Shown here piece by piece: positions 8,595-18,528 of a stretch of DNA of 48,359 bases. A program made the position numbers and the translations under genes. The stretch's first letter is position 1; each line of letters opens with the position of its first letter. The stretch is from Verrucomicrobiia bacterium (GTDB lineage Bacteria > Verrucomicrobiota > Verrucomicrobiia > Verrucomicrobiales > DEV007), in NCBI GenBank assembly GCA_020440025.1, contig JAGROX010000043.1, positions 16,859 to 65,217 on the forward strand, written 5' to 3'. The notes below the pieces were generated by a model. It was given only the letters and a program-made list of their open reading frames with translations, was not told the origin of the DNA and searched no databases.

Positions 8595-10340
8595 ATGACG
8601 GCGTTTTTACTGGCGATAGCCTGTCTGTTGATGATGGGGGTTTGTTCGACCGTGAAGGTTAAGACTGACTCAGACCGTGTGATTGTGAACGGGATGCGGT
8701 CGGCGGAGCGACTGGGCAGCTTGGCGGCGACTCCCGTCTCCGTTCTAGGCAACGTCGCCACCAGAAGCTTGGAAGCTCTAAATCATGCCACCCGCCTGGA
8801 ATCGAATGGTCGCTCGGTGGATGCTGCAGGATGCTACCTGAAAGTGGCAGTTGATACCTTTCAACTGCTGGCTTCGAGTCGAGAGGAGCCCGGGTCTGAA
8901 TCCGAGCAAGCCCTGATTGAATTGCACAACAACTCGCTCTCGCGTTTTGCTGAGCTTTGGATGGATGATCCGCGCCGTGATGGGTCACCGGGACCATTCG
9001 AGTTCACCTGTGAGGGAAAGACACTGGAAGCGAGACTGTCGAATGATTCAGCTTACCTTCCGGCTACTTCGACCGTGCCATTCCAGCCCAAGCGGTGTCG
9101 GAGAAAGGGGTCGAAAAAGAGACAAGAGAGGGTATCGGCGCGCCTTTCGTCGGCATCCGCGACTATCGGCCTGAGCGAGCGGAGGAGTTGAAATTCTTCC
9201 CCTCTCGGGGATTGCACGTACCTGTGACCCTGACGGTTGATTCCTGTGAGAACGTTTCCGACTCGAAGGTGAGATTGACGTTTTCCCAGCGGAACCCGAT
9301 GCTGGAACAGGTCATGAGGGTGAAGGGACAAGATTTCCTCGTCGCGGCAGACTTTACCGCGCCCATTGCCTTCCTCCTAGCTGGGCGGAATGAGGCTTTG
9401 CAGGGGGTAAAGGGATTCTTTAATGCCGAGGCGAAGATCAAACAATCAGGCATCTACTTGACGGAGCCCTACGACCCGAATCGCATCCCGGTTCTCCTGA
9501 TGCACGGCCTCGTTTCCGTCCCGATCATTTGGCGTGACATCGTGCCTTCTCTCACCTCCGACTCAAGACTTTCCACCCGCTACCAGTTCATGGTGTTTAC
9601 CTATCCGAGTAGCTATCCGATCGCTGAATCGGCTCTGCTGCTGCGCAATCAGCTCGCAGCGGCAAGGGTTCAACTATGATCCCGAAGGAAATGATCCGTT
9701 GTCACGGAACGTGGTCGTGGTGGGGCACAGTATGGGCGGCATTCTCGCCCACACTCTGGTTGCGGAAATCGGCGACAATCTGTGGAATGTATTCAGCAAT
9801 GATCCGTTCGATAGGATGGACATTGACACTTCCCAAAAGGAGACCATCCGCAGATTGCTCTTTTTCGATCCTGATCCGGCGGTGAACCGGGCCATTTTCG
9901 TCGGAACCCCGCATCGCGGTGCTTCGATGGCCGAAGGTGGTCTCGCCGGTATGATATCTAGAACGGCCAGCATGCCCGCTGAGATTCTCGCTGCAACCAC
10001 CAGTCTGATTGATCCCGCTGCGGCTATAAAGCTGGGCATCAAGGTCGACCTCGATCGAAAGGTTACTGCGGTGCAATCTTTGGAACCCGGCGCTCCCATG
10101 GTCAAGGCGCTCGAAATTTCCCCATACAGAAAAGGGGTAATTTATCATAGTATCATCGGTGATCGCGGAAAGGGCGATACTTCAAGCAGTTCGGACGGAG
10201 TGGTGGCTTACTGGAGTTCGCATCAAGAGGGTGCCGCTTCCGAATTGATCGTTCCAACGGGGCACGATGCGTACAAGAGCCCACTCGCTATCGAAGAGAT
10301 CAATCGAATCCTTCTAGATCATGCTGTGTGTGTACATTGA
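8595..10340 (+). pseudogene. Alpha/beta hydrolase (lipase-like) split by two frameshifts
   Basis: One protein is spread over three successive reading segments. Segment 1 (8595 to about 9065) has a lipoprotein or signal-like start (MTAFLLAIACLLMMGVCS). Segment 2 (about 9065 to 9665) contains LTEPYDPNRIPVLLMHGLVSVPIIW, a typical lipase oxyanion region. Segment 3 (about 9665 to 10340) contains the nucleophile elbow VVVVGHSMGGILAHTL and later FVGTPHRGA. The frame goes 0, 2, 0, as if one base is missing near 9060-9070 and one is extra near 9660-9670, so the two events compensate. With both repaired the protein would be about 580 aa. It could be a young pseudogene or two indel errors. An upstream in-frame ATG exists at 8550. 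Confidence 0.75.
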
Positions 10341-10461
10341 TTACGAAAAGCGGACCCAATGGTGGCGTGGAATCTGTGGATGCTTTCTCTCTTCACATTG
10401 ACTTTTCAGCCGATTTGATTCTCCCATCCCTCCGCACTTGGGTTGTCCGGAATCTTACTAA

Positions 10462-10495
10462 AAAAGCGCGCCCGGGCAAACCCGGACGCGCTTTT
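10462..10495. terminator. Bidirectional rho-independent terminator
   Basis: A strong hairpin with a CAAA loop has left arm 10462-10476 (AAAAGCGCGCCCGGG) and right arm 10481-10495, with one mismatch. The A-run on the left and T-run on the right give both strands a U-tail. It lies between the plus-strand hydrolase (stop 10340) and the minus-strand PPIase (stop 10525) and can serve both. Confidence 0.9.
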
Positions 10496-10524
10496 GTTAA
10501 GCTTCGATTTGAAGTCTATCGACC

Positions 10525-11625
10525 TCACTCGGCCTTGGGCGCATCTGCGGCCGGGGCGGCGGGAGCAGCCGGTGCCGGAGCGGCGTCACCAGGAGCCGGA
10601 GCGGCGGGCGCGCCCGCTTGCTCGATCTTGGCTTTGCCGCGAAGCTCTTCGAGGTAGGCCTGCATTTTCTCGGACTTGCGCTCTTCGAAGAGACCTTCAC
10701 CGAGTTCTTCCTTCACATCGGCGAAAGCCATCTGCTTGGCTTCCTTTTTATCGGTCACTTTGATGATGTGATAGCCGAACTGGGTCTGCACCATGTCGCC
10801 GACTGCGCCGACTTCCTGGCTGAAGGCTGCTTTCTCGAACTCGGGAACCATCTGACCGCGGCTGAAGGTGCCGAGATCACCACCCTGAGCCTTGCTTGGG
10901 CAATCGGAGTGAGCGGTGGCCAGTTCGGCGAAGTTCTCGCCTTTCTTTTCCTTGGCTTGAGCCAGGAGCGCTTCGGCGTCGGCTTTCTTCTTGGCGAGTT
11001 CGGCCTCATCGGTGATGCCCTGTGTGGACACCAGAATGTGCGAGGCCTGGATGCTTTCTTCCTGTTTGAACTCGTCCTGATGCTCGTCGAAGTATTTCTG
11101 GAGTTCCGCGTCATCCGGTTTGGTGACTTCGGCGGTCACCTTTTCGATCAACTGACGAATCTTCATGTCGTCCGTGAGTTGGTTCCGGATGCGCTCGACG
11201 GTGAGTCCGGCTTGAGCGGCGAACTGCTCGAGGGTGGCGCCTTCCGGGAGGGAATCGGTGATTTCCTTGAGGTTCTTGTCCACTTCTTCGGCGCTAACCT
11301 TGTAGTCGGCTTTGTTGGCCGCGTTGAGCAGGAGCGTTTTCGAGATCAGTTCGCTCATGATCATTTGCTCGATCTGGGGCTGAAGCATCTGCTGCTGTTC
11401 GGGCGGCATCTGCTGAAACTGGCGGGCAAAACGCGCCATGAAACGCTCGCGGATTTCGCTCTCGGTGATGGGGGTGCCATCAACGGTCATGACGGTGGCA
11501 TTGCCGGGAGGTTCCGGAGACGGCAGGCCGCGCGGGGCGTCGTTCTGAGCCTGGGAAAGACTCGGCAACACGGCGAGACCGATCGCAACGGCGAGTACGG
11601 AGTGGGTGAGGGATGGAGTTTTCAT
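10525..11625 (-). CDS. Secreted parvulin-type peptidylprolyl isomerase (SurA/PrsA-like)
   Basis: This is a 366-aa foldase with a signal peptide cleaved after about residue 26 (LSQAQ). A SurA_N-like helical chaperone part runs from about 45 to 185 (TVDGTPITESEIRERF). A rotamase/parvulin domain covers about 191-292, with IQASHILVST, FAELATAHSDCPSKAQGGDLGTF and QFGYHIIKV as landmarks. The tail from about 338 is a low-complexity Ala-Pro stretch. It would catalyse cis-trans isomerisation of prolyl bonds and help fold exported proteins in the periplasm. It is a single-gene unit, ended by the bidirectional terminator at 10462-10495. Confidence 0.92.
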   Translation of the reverse strand: MKTPSLTHSVLAVAIGLAVLPSLSQAQNDAPRGLPSPEPPGNATVMTVDGTPITESEIRERFMARFARQFQQMPPEQQQMLQPQIEQMIMSELISKTLLLNAANKADYKVSAEEVDKNLKEITDSLPEGATLEQFAAQAGLTVERIRNQLTDDMKIRQLIEKVTAEVTKPDDAELQKYFDEHQDEFKQEESIQASHILVSTQGITDEAELAKKKADAEALLAQAKEKKGENFAELATAHSDCPSKAQGGDLGTFSRGQMVPEFEKAAFSQEVGAVGDMVQTQFGYHIIKVTDKKEAKQMAFADVKEELGEGLFEERKSEKMQAYLEELRGKAKIEQAGAPAAPAPGDAAPAPAAPAAPAADAPKAE

Positions 11626-11967
11626 TACCTAACGGGAGTGGTGATATTGCTTTACGTTGTCTGTCGTGGATGAGGTGTCGCGGGGGGCGGGTCGACGGAG
11701 AGTCGGTCACCACTAGGGCAGATTCTCAACAACGCGCGGCGGATCGTAGCGATTGTTTGGCGGGTGCCGCGAAATTCGGCGGGGCCAGACGGAAAGGCAG
11801 GGGACCAACTGAGAGTAGATGAAAACGCCGCAGCATACTGCCGGGACGCGCAGATTGTCGCCGGGATTGCCCCTTGAAACAACCGGAATCTCTCCACGTG
11901 AACGCGGGAAGCTCAAGTGGCGGATGAGGCTTCCTATTCAGCCATTCGCTTTGGTAGGGTGAGAAAC
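11626..11967. other. Divergent intergenic region, no gene seen
   Basis: These 342 bases separate the divergent PPIase and DMFase-like genes and should hold both promoters. Short open frames on either strand lack protein-like composition. I see no clear -35/-10 pair, operator or repeat. Confidence 0.5.
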
Positions 11968-13509
11968 ATGGACACCGACCGTCGCCGCTTCCTGAAATCT
12001 TCTGTAGGCTTGCCCCTGATCTCCGCCCTCGCGGCTGCAGACCGGGAAGTCATGGCTGCCGAGGCGGCCCCAGCTCGGCCGGGGTTAATCCGGGAAGAGA
12101 ATGCCAAGGCTGGGGCGACTGATTGGCAACTGACCCGGGTGAGGCTGGACAAACAGGCTGGTTTTCGCGCTTCGGACATCGAGGGATACTGCTCAAAGCA
12201 ATCGGTTTCGGCCGGGGAGGCTCTGGACATTTTTGTGAGCACCAAGGTGGCCGGCGCGTTTACCTTGGAGATTTTTCGAACGGGCTACTACGGTGGTAGC
12301 GGTGCCCGACTGATGAAAACGATGGGGCCGCTCCCGGCAAAACCTCAGCCGACTCCCGAGTCGACGCGCGGAGATCGCCATTTGCACGAATGTCTCTGGG
12401 AACCGTCGGCGACTTTGACCATTCCCGACGACTGGCCGAGTGGTGTCTATCTCGGGAGGTTGACGACGCTGGATCAGACCGGCCATGGCTATTGGCAGAG
12501 TTTCGTGGTCTTTGTCGTCAAAGACGACCGGCCTGCTGACATTTGTCTCCAAGTGTCGGACAACACCTGGCAGGCCTACAATCGATGGCCCAGCGATTTT
12601 TCTGTCTACACCCATCCGAAGGGCAATCAGGGTCCGTGGGCTGATGTGAGCTTTGATCGGCCCTATGCCAAGTATGCCCAGATATACGAGAACCCGAATT
12701 CCATCGGCTCGGGCGAGTGGCTGTGTTTCGAGTTCCCTTTTGCCTATTGGCTGGAGGAGCAGGGCTATGATGTGACCTACTGCTCAAACTCGGACATGAT
12801 CGATCCGAACTATGCGCGCCCGGAACGTTTCAAAGCCTTCCTCAGCAATGGACACGATGAATACTGGGACATTCGGCAATATGAGAACGCGGTGAAGCTT
12901 CGGGATACCGGGACGAATCTGATGTTCTTCTCCGGGAATTCTGTCTGTTGGGTCACGCCGATGACGCCGAGCACCGATGGACGCGAAAATCGCATCATGT
13001 TTCGCGGCGGCCCCTACGGTGGCGAGTATCAATATGCTGTGGCCCGCGAGCGGGACGAGGGACCCTTTCCGCATCGGGGGCCAGACGAAGGCTATCTGAT
13101 GGGCGCGCGAAATGTCGATCCCGTCAACGGTGGCGGCGACTGGGTTTGTGAGAAACCGGATCACTGGATCTTCGAGGGCACCGGGATGAAGAAAGGCGAC
13201 GCCATTCCCGGGCTCATCGGTTGGGAATACCACGGTGACCCGCCCAAGGACATTCCCGGCCTCGAAGTCGTGGGCGCCGGAACCGCCCTGCAAGGAGGGG
13301 TGAATCCCCAGCAATGGGCCGCAACGATTTATCCCGGACCGAAGGGGAATTTCGTGTTTAACGCCTCCACTATCTTCTGGTGTCAGGGGCTCAGTTCGCC
13401 TCCCGGTCACATGCTGCCGTGGTCACACTGGTCACGCCCCCATGGTCCCGACGCGCGAGTGCAGCGCATCACCAAGAATCTCCTGGATCGGGCGGTCACG
13501 AGAATTTGA
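11968..13509 (+). CDS. Tat-exported N,N-dimethylformamidase beta-subunit-like protein
   Basis: This 513-aa protein starts with a twin-arginine signal (DRRRFLKSSVGLPLISALAA). I start it at ATG 11968, which has the purine-rich GGTAGGGTGAG just upstream, rather than at the in-frame GTG 11917. The body matches the large-subunit family of N,N-dimethylformamidase: VSAGEALDIFVST, IFRTGYYGGSGARLM, the VSDNTWQAYNRW segment (about 190-201) and FLSNGHDEYWD (about 290-300). Many family members are annotated only by this domain, so dimethylformamide hydrolysis should not be assumed. Tat export suggests a folded metalloenzyme acting in the periplasm. No partner small subunit is seen nearby. Confidence 0.8.
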   Translation: MDTDRRRFLKSSVGLPLISALAAADREVMAAEAAPARPGLIREENAKAGATDWQLTRVRLDKQAGFRASDIEGYCSKQSVSAGEALDIFVSTKVAGAFTLEIFRTGYYGGSGARLMKTMGPLPAKPQPTPESTRGDRHLHECLWEPSATLTIPDDWPSGVYLGRLTTLDQTGHGYWQSFVVFVVKDDRPADICLQVSDNTWQAYNRWPSDFSVYTHPKGNQGPWADVSFDRPYAKYAQIYENPNSIGSGEWLCFEFPFAYWLEEQGYDVTYCSNSDMIDPNYARPERFKAFLSNGHDEYWDIRQYENAVKLRDTGTNLMFFSGNSVCWVTPMTPSTDGRENRIMFRGGPYGGEYQYAVARERDEGPFPHRGPDEGYLMGARNVDPVNGGGDWVCEKPDHWIFEGTGMKKGDAIPGLIGWEYHGDPPKDIPGLEVVGAGTALQGGVNPQQWAATIYPGPKGNFVFNASTIFWCQGLSSPPGHMLPWSHWSRPHGPDARVQRITKNLLDRAVTRI

Positions 13510-13662
13510 GGCGCCGGAAATTTGGGTAGCGCTTTCCGTAGGCGAAAAGGGGTAGAATCGAGCGATGCTTCGGGCGGGGCTCAGAAACTTTTTTGGATTT
13601 CTTCCAAGAAAAGTCTGGCTGGCGTGTCTGGAAGGAGAAGCAGATGAGTTTTTGCCCCCACC

Positions 13663-14250
13663 GTGAGCCAACCCCATCCACAGTCCAGCGAGTCATCGTC
13701 GGCCATTCCCGTGATGCCCACCTCCAGCCAGTCTGACGCGGCCGGGGCGGCGGAGAAGCCGACCCTGAGAGCGCTGTTCGAGACGGAGGAAAGTCCGCTG
13801 CTTCGCTACGCCTTTTCCCTGATCGGCCGACGAGCCATCGCGGAGGAGGTGGTCCAGGAGGTCTTTCTCCAACTCCACACCAACTGGGACAAGGTGCAGA
13901 ATCCCCAGGCCTGGCTCTACCGCAGTGTGCGGAACCGGGCCTTCAATCATCATCGGGATCACAAGCGAGAGGTGTTGGTCGACGGGGAACAGGAAGTGGA
14001 ATCGGAAGCCGCGACAACTGAGGCCCTGCTCCACCGGATGGAGGCGGCGGGCTTTTTGCGATTGCTCCTCGCGGAACTGGAGGAGGCGGATCGCCAACTC
14101 GTTCAATTGAAATATTTCGAAGACCTCCGCTATCGCGAAATCAGCGAGCGGACCGGTCTCAGCATCGGCAATGTGGGCTACCGCCTGCATCACATCCTCA
14201 AGCAGCTGGCCGGAAAGCTGCGCCACCTCGGAATCGACGGCATGTCATGA
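13663..14250 (+). CDS. ECF-family RNA polymerase sigma factor
   Basis: This is a 195-aa sigma-70-family protein with only regions 2 and 4. Region 2 spans about residues 36-100 (LLRYAFSLIGRRAIAEEVVQEVF, then NPQAWLYRSVRNRAFNHHRD). Region 4 spans about 134-190 (LEEADRQLVQLKYFEDLRYREISERTGLS). The N-terminal 30 residues are Ser/Pro-rich and may not be translated if the real start is ATG 13711; GTG 13663 is the longest option. The stop overlaps the start of the next gene by four bases (ATGA), so the sigma factor is translationally coupled to its likely anti-sigma protein. Confidence 0.92.
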   Translation: MSQPHPQSSESSSAIPVMPTSSQSDAAGAAEKPTLRALFETEESPLLRYAFSLIGRRAIAEEVVQEVFLQLHTNWDKVQNPQAWLYRSVRNRAFNHHRDHKREVLVDGEQEVESEAATTEALLHRMEAAGFLRLLLAELEEADRQLVQLKYFEDLRYREISERTGLSIGNVGYRLHHILKQLAGKLRHLGIDGMS

Positions 14251-17200
14251 ACTCACACGACGACAACGAACCCTTGCACCCCTACATCGAGCCGGAAATC
14301 GAGGCTCGACTTACCGCGCTCGTCCTCGGCGAGGCCTCGGATTTTGAACGAGAAGAGCTGGATCGCCTCATCGGCGAGCGCCCCGAACTGGGAATGTTGC
14401 GGAGCCGCCTCGGAGCGATTCACGGTCTGCTCCGCGAAGTGGCCAGCGGTGAACCGGACGAGGGGAAAGGGGAGTGGAAGCTTTCGGACGAGAGGCGCAG
14501 CGCCTTGCTGGCGGTGATCGATGGCGAGGCGGAGCCGGATGAGGACGTCGAGCCGGTCGTGGTGATGGCGGAGCCGAAGCGGGGGAAGAAAAGCCGGGTC
14601 GCGGTGCTGTGGCAGATTGCTGCCTGCCTGGCGATTGCTGCGGTGTTGTTTGGCATAACGATGCCAGCTAGCACAAGAATTCTGAAGAGAGCGAAGCGGG
14701 TGGAAGCCGACCAGAGTTGGGCCTTTCAAGAAGCGGAAGTGCGTCAGTCTGAGAGTGCTCGCTATGGAGATTTCGACAATGGGATGGGGGATTCGCTGCA
14801 GGGTGCGTTTGAATATCTACCTGACGAGGGAAACTCGCAGTCCCTGGTCAGCCGTGAGGTCGCCGTTCCTGAATCAACCACCGAGATCAATCTCCCTGAA
14901 GTTGCCGACAAAGCGGAAACGGAAGTGGGCTTTGGGATGGCCGGCGTCGATTCCCTTTCGGTTGCCTCCGTTGCCAAGCCGATGGCGATCCGGCCCATTC
15001 TGCCGGCGGAGGTGACGGAGTCTCTGAAGAGCCCAAGCCAAAATCGGGAGTATGGTATCGCGACCGATCAGAAGGGGGTGAGCCTTTTGTCTTCTTTGGA
15101 TGTTGATGGGGATGATTTCATGACGGTCGGGGACTCTAGACGCAAGGCTGGTCGGGTGGGCGCATTGGATGGCACTGTCGCTGCTGCAGCGGGCGGTGAG
15201 ATCCTTTTGGGATCGGCCAATGAGGGGAGAGTAGCGGTCTCGAACCGAGAGTCACAAGTTGATGCTGGTGCGAAAGATTTTAGCAGGGATGTCAGTACTG
15301 AAGGGGCGGCGGTGGAGCTGAAGATGCCGGGCAATCTCTATGGCTCGGCGATTTCCAGTTCCGGTACCATCAGGGCCAGCGGTGGAGCCAGCTCTGGGGG
15401 AGAGATCCAGCTCGACGAAGATCTTGCCGCAGTGAAACTTCGTGAGAGCGAGCCGACGCAGGGGACGGAAAGAGTCACGACAACGAAGGATGCGCTGGAT
15501 CGGAGACGGTCAGGTAGCCTTTCCGCAAGTGCGGGAGAGAATGGCGGCACCGTTTCCGTGGGTGGAGGTTTTACGGGTTCACTCGCTGCCATTTCGGATG
15601 GCGGTTATCGTGAAGTGGGTCAAAAGAGTGGGACGATCGCCGTAGGTCGTGACCTCTTTGAGATTGACTTGAACGCGCATGCCCCCGAAGTCGCGGAACT
15701 CGATGGATTCATCAATTACGGAAGTGAAATCACCCCGAGCGGCGAGCCAATGGGCGGTAAGTCGCCGGAAGGTGCTAGTCGCTACGTCTCTCGTCTTAGC
15801 GAACAAGTAGTGAAGGCCGATGAAGCAGCGGTTCGAGGCCAGCAGTTACTGTCCGACGGTGACCTCGAGGGGGCCGTTGAGGAACTGAGAACGGCGAGTG
15901 AGTTGATCCCGGATGCCCCCATCACAGCGGACCGAAAAGGTGCGTACATCGAGAAGCTTGCAGAAGCGTCGACGAAACTGGCCCGGATGCGGGCGGAAGA
16001 AGCCCAGTATGGTGAAGCGCAGGCGCTACTGGAAGACGTTCTAGCTCCGGGTATGGATCCCAACCATTTCGAGGCGAAGAAGCTGCTGGAACAGATCAAT
16101 GACCCCGAATACTACTCGCCCGCATTGACTCCGGAACATTTGAATCGGTCTAAGCAGGTTGAAATAGCGCTGAGAACCGCCCAGGGATATGTTGACCTCG
16201 GAGACTTGGATCGCGCCAAGGAAGAGTATGACAAGGTCCTGAATGCAGATCGCTATAACTCCGCTGCCCGTCGCGGAATCGAGGAAGTGGATCAGGAGCG
16301 CTTGAACTACTACGAAACGGCGCGCAATCAAATGCGCTCAGAGTTCATGCGCCGCGTGACCGAGGGATGGGAATTGTCAGTTCCAGCAACCTCGGTTGAT
16401 ATCAAATCGGGGACAGATGTCACGGCGGAGTCTCGCCCCGCGTTGGGCACCGAGGTGAGGGAACTCGCTCGACAGAATCAGGAGGAGGCTTTGATCGAAT
16501 CGGAGCCAGGCGTGTCAGGAGAAGCAGAATTGGGTGGAACGAAGTGGGGGATTCCGATGGCCGGTGGTGACCTTGATCGCGATTTCGAACGTTTCCAACC
16601 CGCTCAACAGGAATGGAACGAGTATCCAAATGGTGTAGCTGAGGACGATTCGCTTCCGGCGCTGAAACAAATCATGGATCTGGTGCCACATGTCGTGGGG
16701 GGAGGAAATGCGAGGGGATCGTCTGACACGAATCCGTCAAGTGTCTGGTTTGATGTGGCCACCGTCTCCGGCCCCCAGTCGGAAAGCCAACCGACGACAC
16801 CTCCCACGAGCCCGGTTTTTCCCGTCAACCCGGCGACGTCCGCTTCATTTGAGACTCGGAATGTGGGACGAACAGCTGAGATGGAAATGTTGGGGGAGCC
16901 CTTGGGAGCCGAAGCGTTGACGGTCGGACTACGCAGCGGGTCGTCTGCATTGGATGGCGACTTGATCGATGAGTTGATCACCGATTCAAAGACGCAGGTC
17001 GAAGTTGGAAGTCGTTTCGGCAATACTACCATCAATGCGGAGGTGTCTCACTTTGGCCTAGCAGGTGTCTTCACCGATCCACAGTTCGTGGCGGTCTCAC
17101 GGGCACTGGGAAAAGACTTCCGCACCGCTCTCCCGGCCGGCCTCGACGAAACGGCCGCCGCTGACGAGTCGTTCTCGACTTTCTCTCTTCACGTCAGCGA

Positions 17201-18476
17201 CGTGGCCTTCAAACTCGCCCAGGCGTCCCTGGCCAAAGGTGAGTGGCCCGACGCCGAGCGGATCCGGATCGAGGAATTCGTCAACGCCTTTGACTACGGC
17301 GATCCGATGCCGACCCAAGCGGACCGGGTGGCCTGTCAGGTGGAGCAGGCGATTCATCCCTTTCTCCAGCAGCGCAATCTGCTTCGCGTTTCCATGCGGA
17401 CGGCGGCAGAGGGACGGGCGGTGAGCACGCCGTTACGCCTGACCTTGCTGCTCGACAATTCGGGCTCGATGGAGCGACTTGATCGGCAGGAAATCGTGCG
17501 CCGCGCCTTCGCCACCCTGGCGGGACAACTGCAGGCAACCGATCAGGTGACGCTGATCAGTTTCGCCCGTCAGCCTCGGCTCCTCGCCGATGCGGTGAGC
17601 GGTGCCGAGGCAAACCGGCTGGTTGAGTCGGTCGCCCAGCTCCCCAGCGAAGGGGGCACCAACCTGGAAGCGGCCTTGAAACTGGCCTTTGAAAAAGCCA
17701 AGGAACATCAGACTGGCAACGCCCAGAACCGCATCGTGCTGCTGACCGATGGGGCTGCCAATCTCGGCAATGCCGAGCCGGAAAACCTGTCGCGGATGAT
17801 CGAGTCGATGCGTCAGGCCGGGATCGCCTTCGACGCGGCCGGGATCGGAGCCGAGGGGCTCAACGACGAGATCCTCGAAGCGCTGATCCGGAAGGGCGAC
17901 GGTCGCTATTACCTGCTCGATCGTCCGGAGGATGTCGATGACGGCTTTGCCAAACAGATCGCCGGGGCGCTGCGTCCGGCAGCGAAGAATGTGAAGGTTC
18001 AGGTCGAGTTTAATCCAGACCGGGTCGGCACCTACAAGTTGCTCGGGTTCGAAAAACACCTCCTCAACAAGGAAGACTTCCGCGACGACACCGTCGATGC
18101 CGCCGAGATGGCCGCCGCCGAAGCCGGAGTGGCCGTTTACCAGGTCGAGCCGAAGGCGGATGGCCAGGGCGACATCGGTTCGGTGTCGGTACGATTTCTC
18201 GACCTGGCCTCCGGTCAGATGGTGGAAAAACGCTGGCCCATTCCCTACGTGCCGAACCCGGCTAGACCGGAGCAAGCGGCGACTTCGCTTCGTCTCGCCA
18301 CCGTGGCCGCCCAGTTCGCGGCGAAACTCAAGGGTGGTCCGCTCGGCGACGTCGTTGATTTGGAGGAACTCGATCGATTGACCGCATCCCTGCCCGAGTC
18401 GGATCAGAAATCCGAACGCGTCCAGCAACTCCGCGAAATGATCCAGCAAGCGCGGCAGTTGGAGGGCAGCCGTTGA
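14247..18476 (+). CDS. Anti-sigma/VWA (YfbK-like) membrane protein with secretin-like segments
   Basis: This is a 1409-aa mosaic. Residues 1-70 resemble the N-terminal anti-sigma region common in PVC bacteria (LTALVLGEASDFEREELDRL). A single membrane helix follows at about 118-138. Residues about 150-510 are low-complexity, rich in Gly, Ser and Glu. Residues about 517-694 form a TPR-like helical region (GQQLLSDGDLEGAVEELRTA; LDRAKEEYDKVLNADRYNSA). About residue 935 there is FGLAGVFTDPQFVAVSRAL, which I associate with verrucomicrobial secretins. The YfbK-type domain follows (WPDAERIRIEEFVNAF, about 992), then a VWA domain with the metal site D1070-x-S-x-S (LLDNSGSM), and a DUF3520-like C-terminus. 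VWA domains mediate metal-dependent protein binding. It likely holds the upstream sigma factor at the membrane until a periplasmic signal arrives; this is inferred from coupling and domains. Confidence 0.85.
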   Translation: MNSHDDNEPLHPYIEPEIEARLTALVLGEASDFEREELDRLIGERPELGMLRSRLGAIHGLLREVASGEPDEGKGEWKLSDERRSALLAVIDGEAEPDEDVEPVVVMAEPKRGKKSRVAVLWQIAACLAIAAVLFGITMPASTRILKRAKRVEADQSWAFQEAEVRQSESARYGDFDNGMGDSLQGAFEYLPDEGNSQSLVSREVAVPESTTEINLPEVADKAETEVGFGMAGVDSLSVASVAKPMAIRPILPAEVTESLKSPSQNREYGIATDQKGVSLLSSLDVDGDDFMTVGDSRRKAGRVGALDGTVAAAAGGEILLGSANEGRVAVSNRESQVDAGAKDFSRDVSTEGAAVELKMPGNLYGSAISSSGTIRASGGASSGGEIQLDEDLAAVKLRESEPTQGTERVTTTKDALDRRRSGSLSASAGENGGTVSVGGGFTGSLAAISDGGYREVGQKSGTIAVGRDLFEIDLNAHAPEVAELDGFINYGSEITPSGEPMGGKSPEGASRYVSRLSEQVVKADEAAVRGQQLLSDGDLEGAVEELRTASELIPDAPITADRKGAYIEKLAEASTKLARMRAEEAQYGEAQALLEDVLAPGMDPNHFEAKKLLEQINDPEYYSPALTPEHLNRSKQVEIALRTAQGYVDLGDLDRAKEEYDKVLNADRYNSAARRGIEEVDQERLNYYETARNQMRSEFMRRVTEGWELSVPATSVDIKSGTDVTAESRPALGTEVRELARQNQEEALIESEPGVSGEAELGGTKWGIPMAGGDLDRDFERFQPAQQEWNEYPNGVAEDDSLPALKQIMDLVPHVVGGGNARGSSDTNPSSVWFDVATVSGPQSESQPTTPPTSPVFPVNPATSASFETRNVGRTAEMEMLGEPLGAEALTVGLRSGSSALDGDLIDELITDSKTQVEVGSRFGNTTINAEVSHFGLAGVFTDPQFVAVSRALGKDFRTALPAGLDETAAADESFSTFSLHVSDVAFKLAQASLAKGEWPDAERIRIEEFVNAFDYGDPMPTQADRVACQVEQAIHPFLQQRNLLRVSMRTAAEGRAVSTPLRLTLLLDNSGSMERLDRQEIVRRAFATLAGQLQATDQVTLISFARQPRLLADAVSGAEANRLVESVAQLPSEGGTNLEAALKLAFEKAKEHQTGNAQNRIVLLTDGAANLGNAEPENLSRMIESMRQAGIAFDAAGIGAEGLNDEILEALIRKGDGRYYLLDRPEDVDDGFAKQIAGALRPAAKNVKVQVEFNPDRVGTYKLLGFEKHLLNKEDFRDDTVDAAEMAAAEAGVAVYQVEPKADGQGDIGSVSVRFLDLASGQMVEKRWPIPYVPNPARPEQAATSLRLATVAAQFAAKLKGGPLGDVVDLEELDRLTASLPESDQKSERVQQLREMIQQARQLEGSR

Positions 18477-18528
18477 GGCGAGTGAGGTTTTCTCAAAGTT
18501 CAAATCCAGTCATTCATACAAACGACAA

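Noticed and set aside
10618-11673. 351-codon plus-strand open frame
   Set aside because: It is antisense to the parvulin PPIase gene; the mirrored frame has no motifs.
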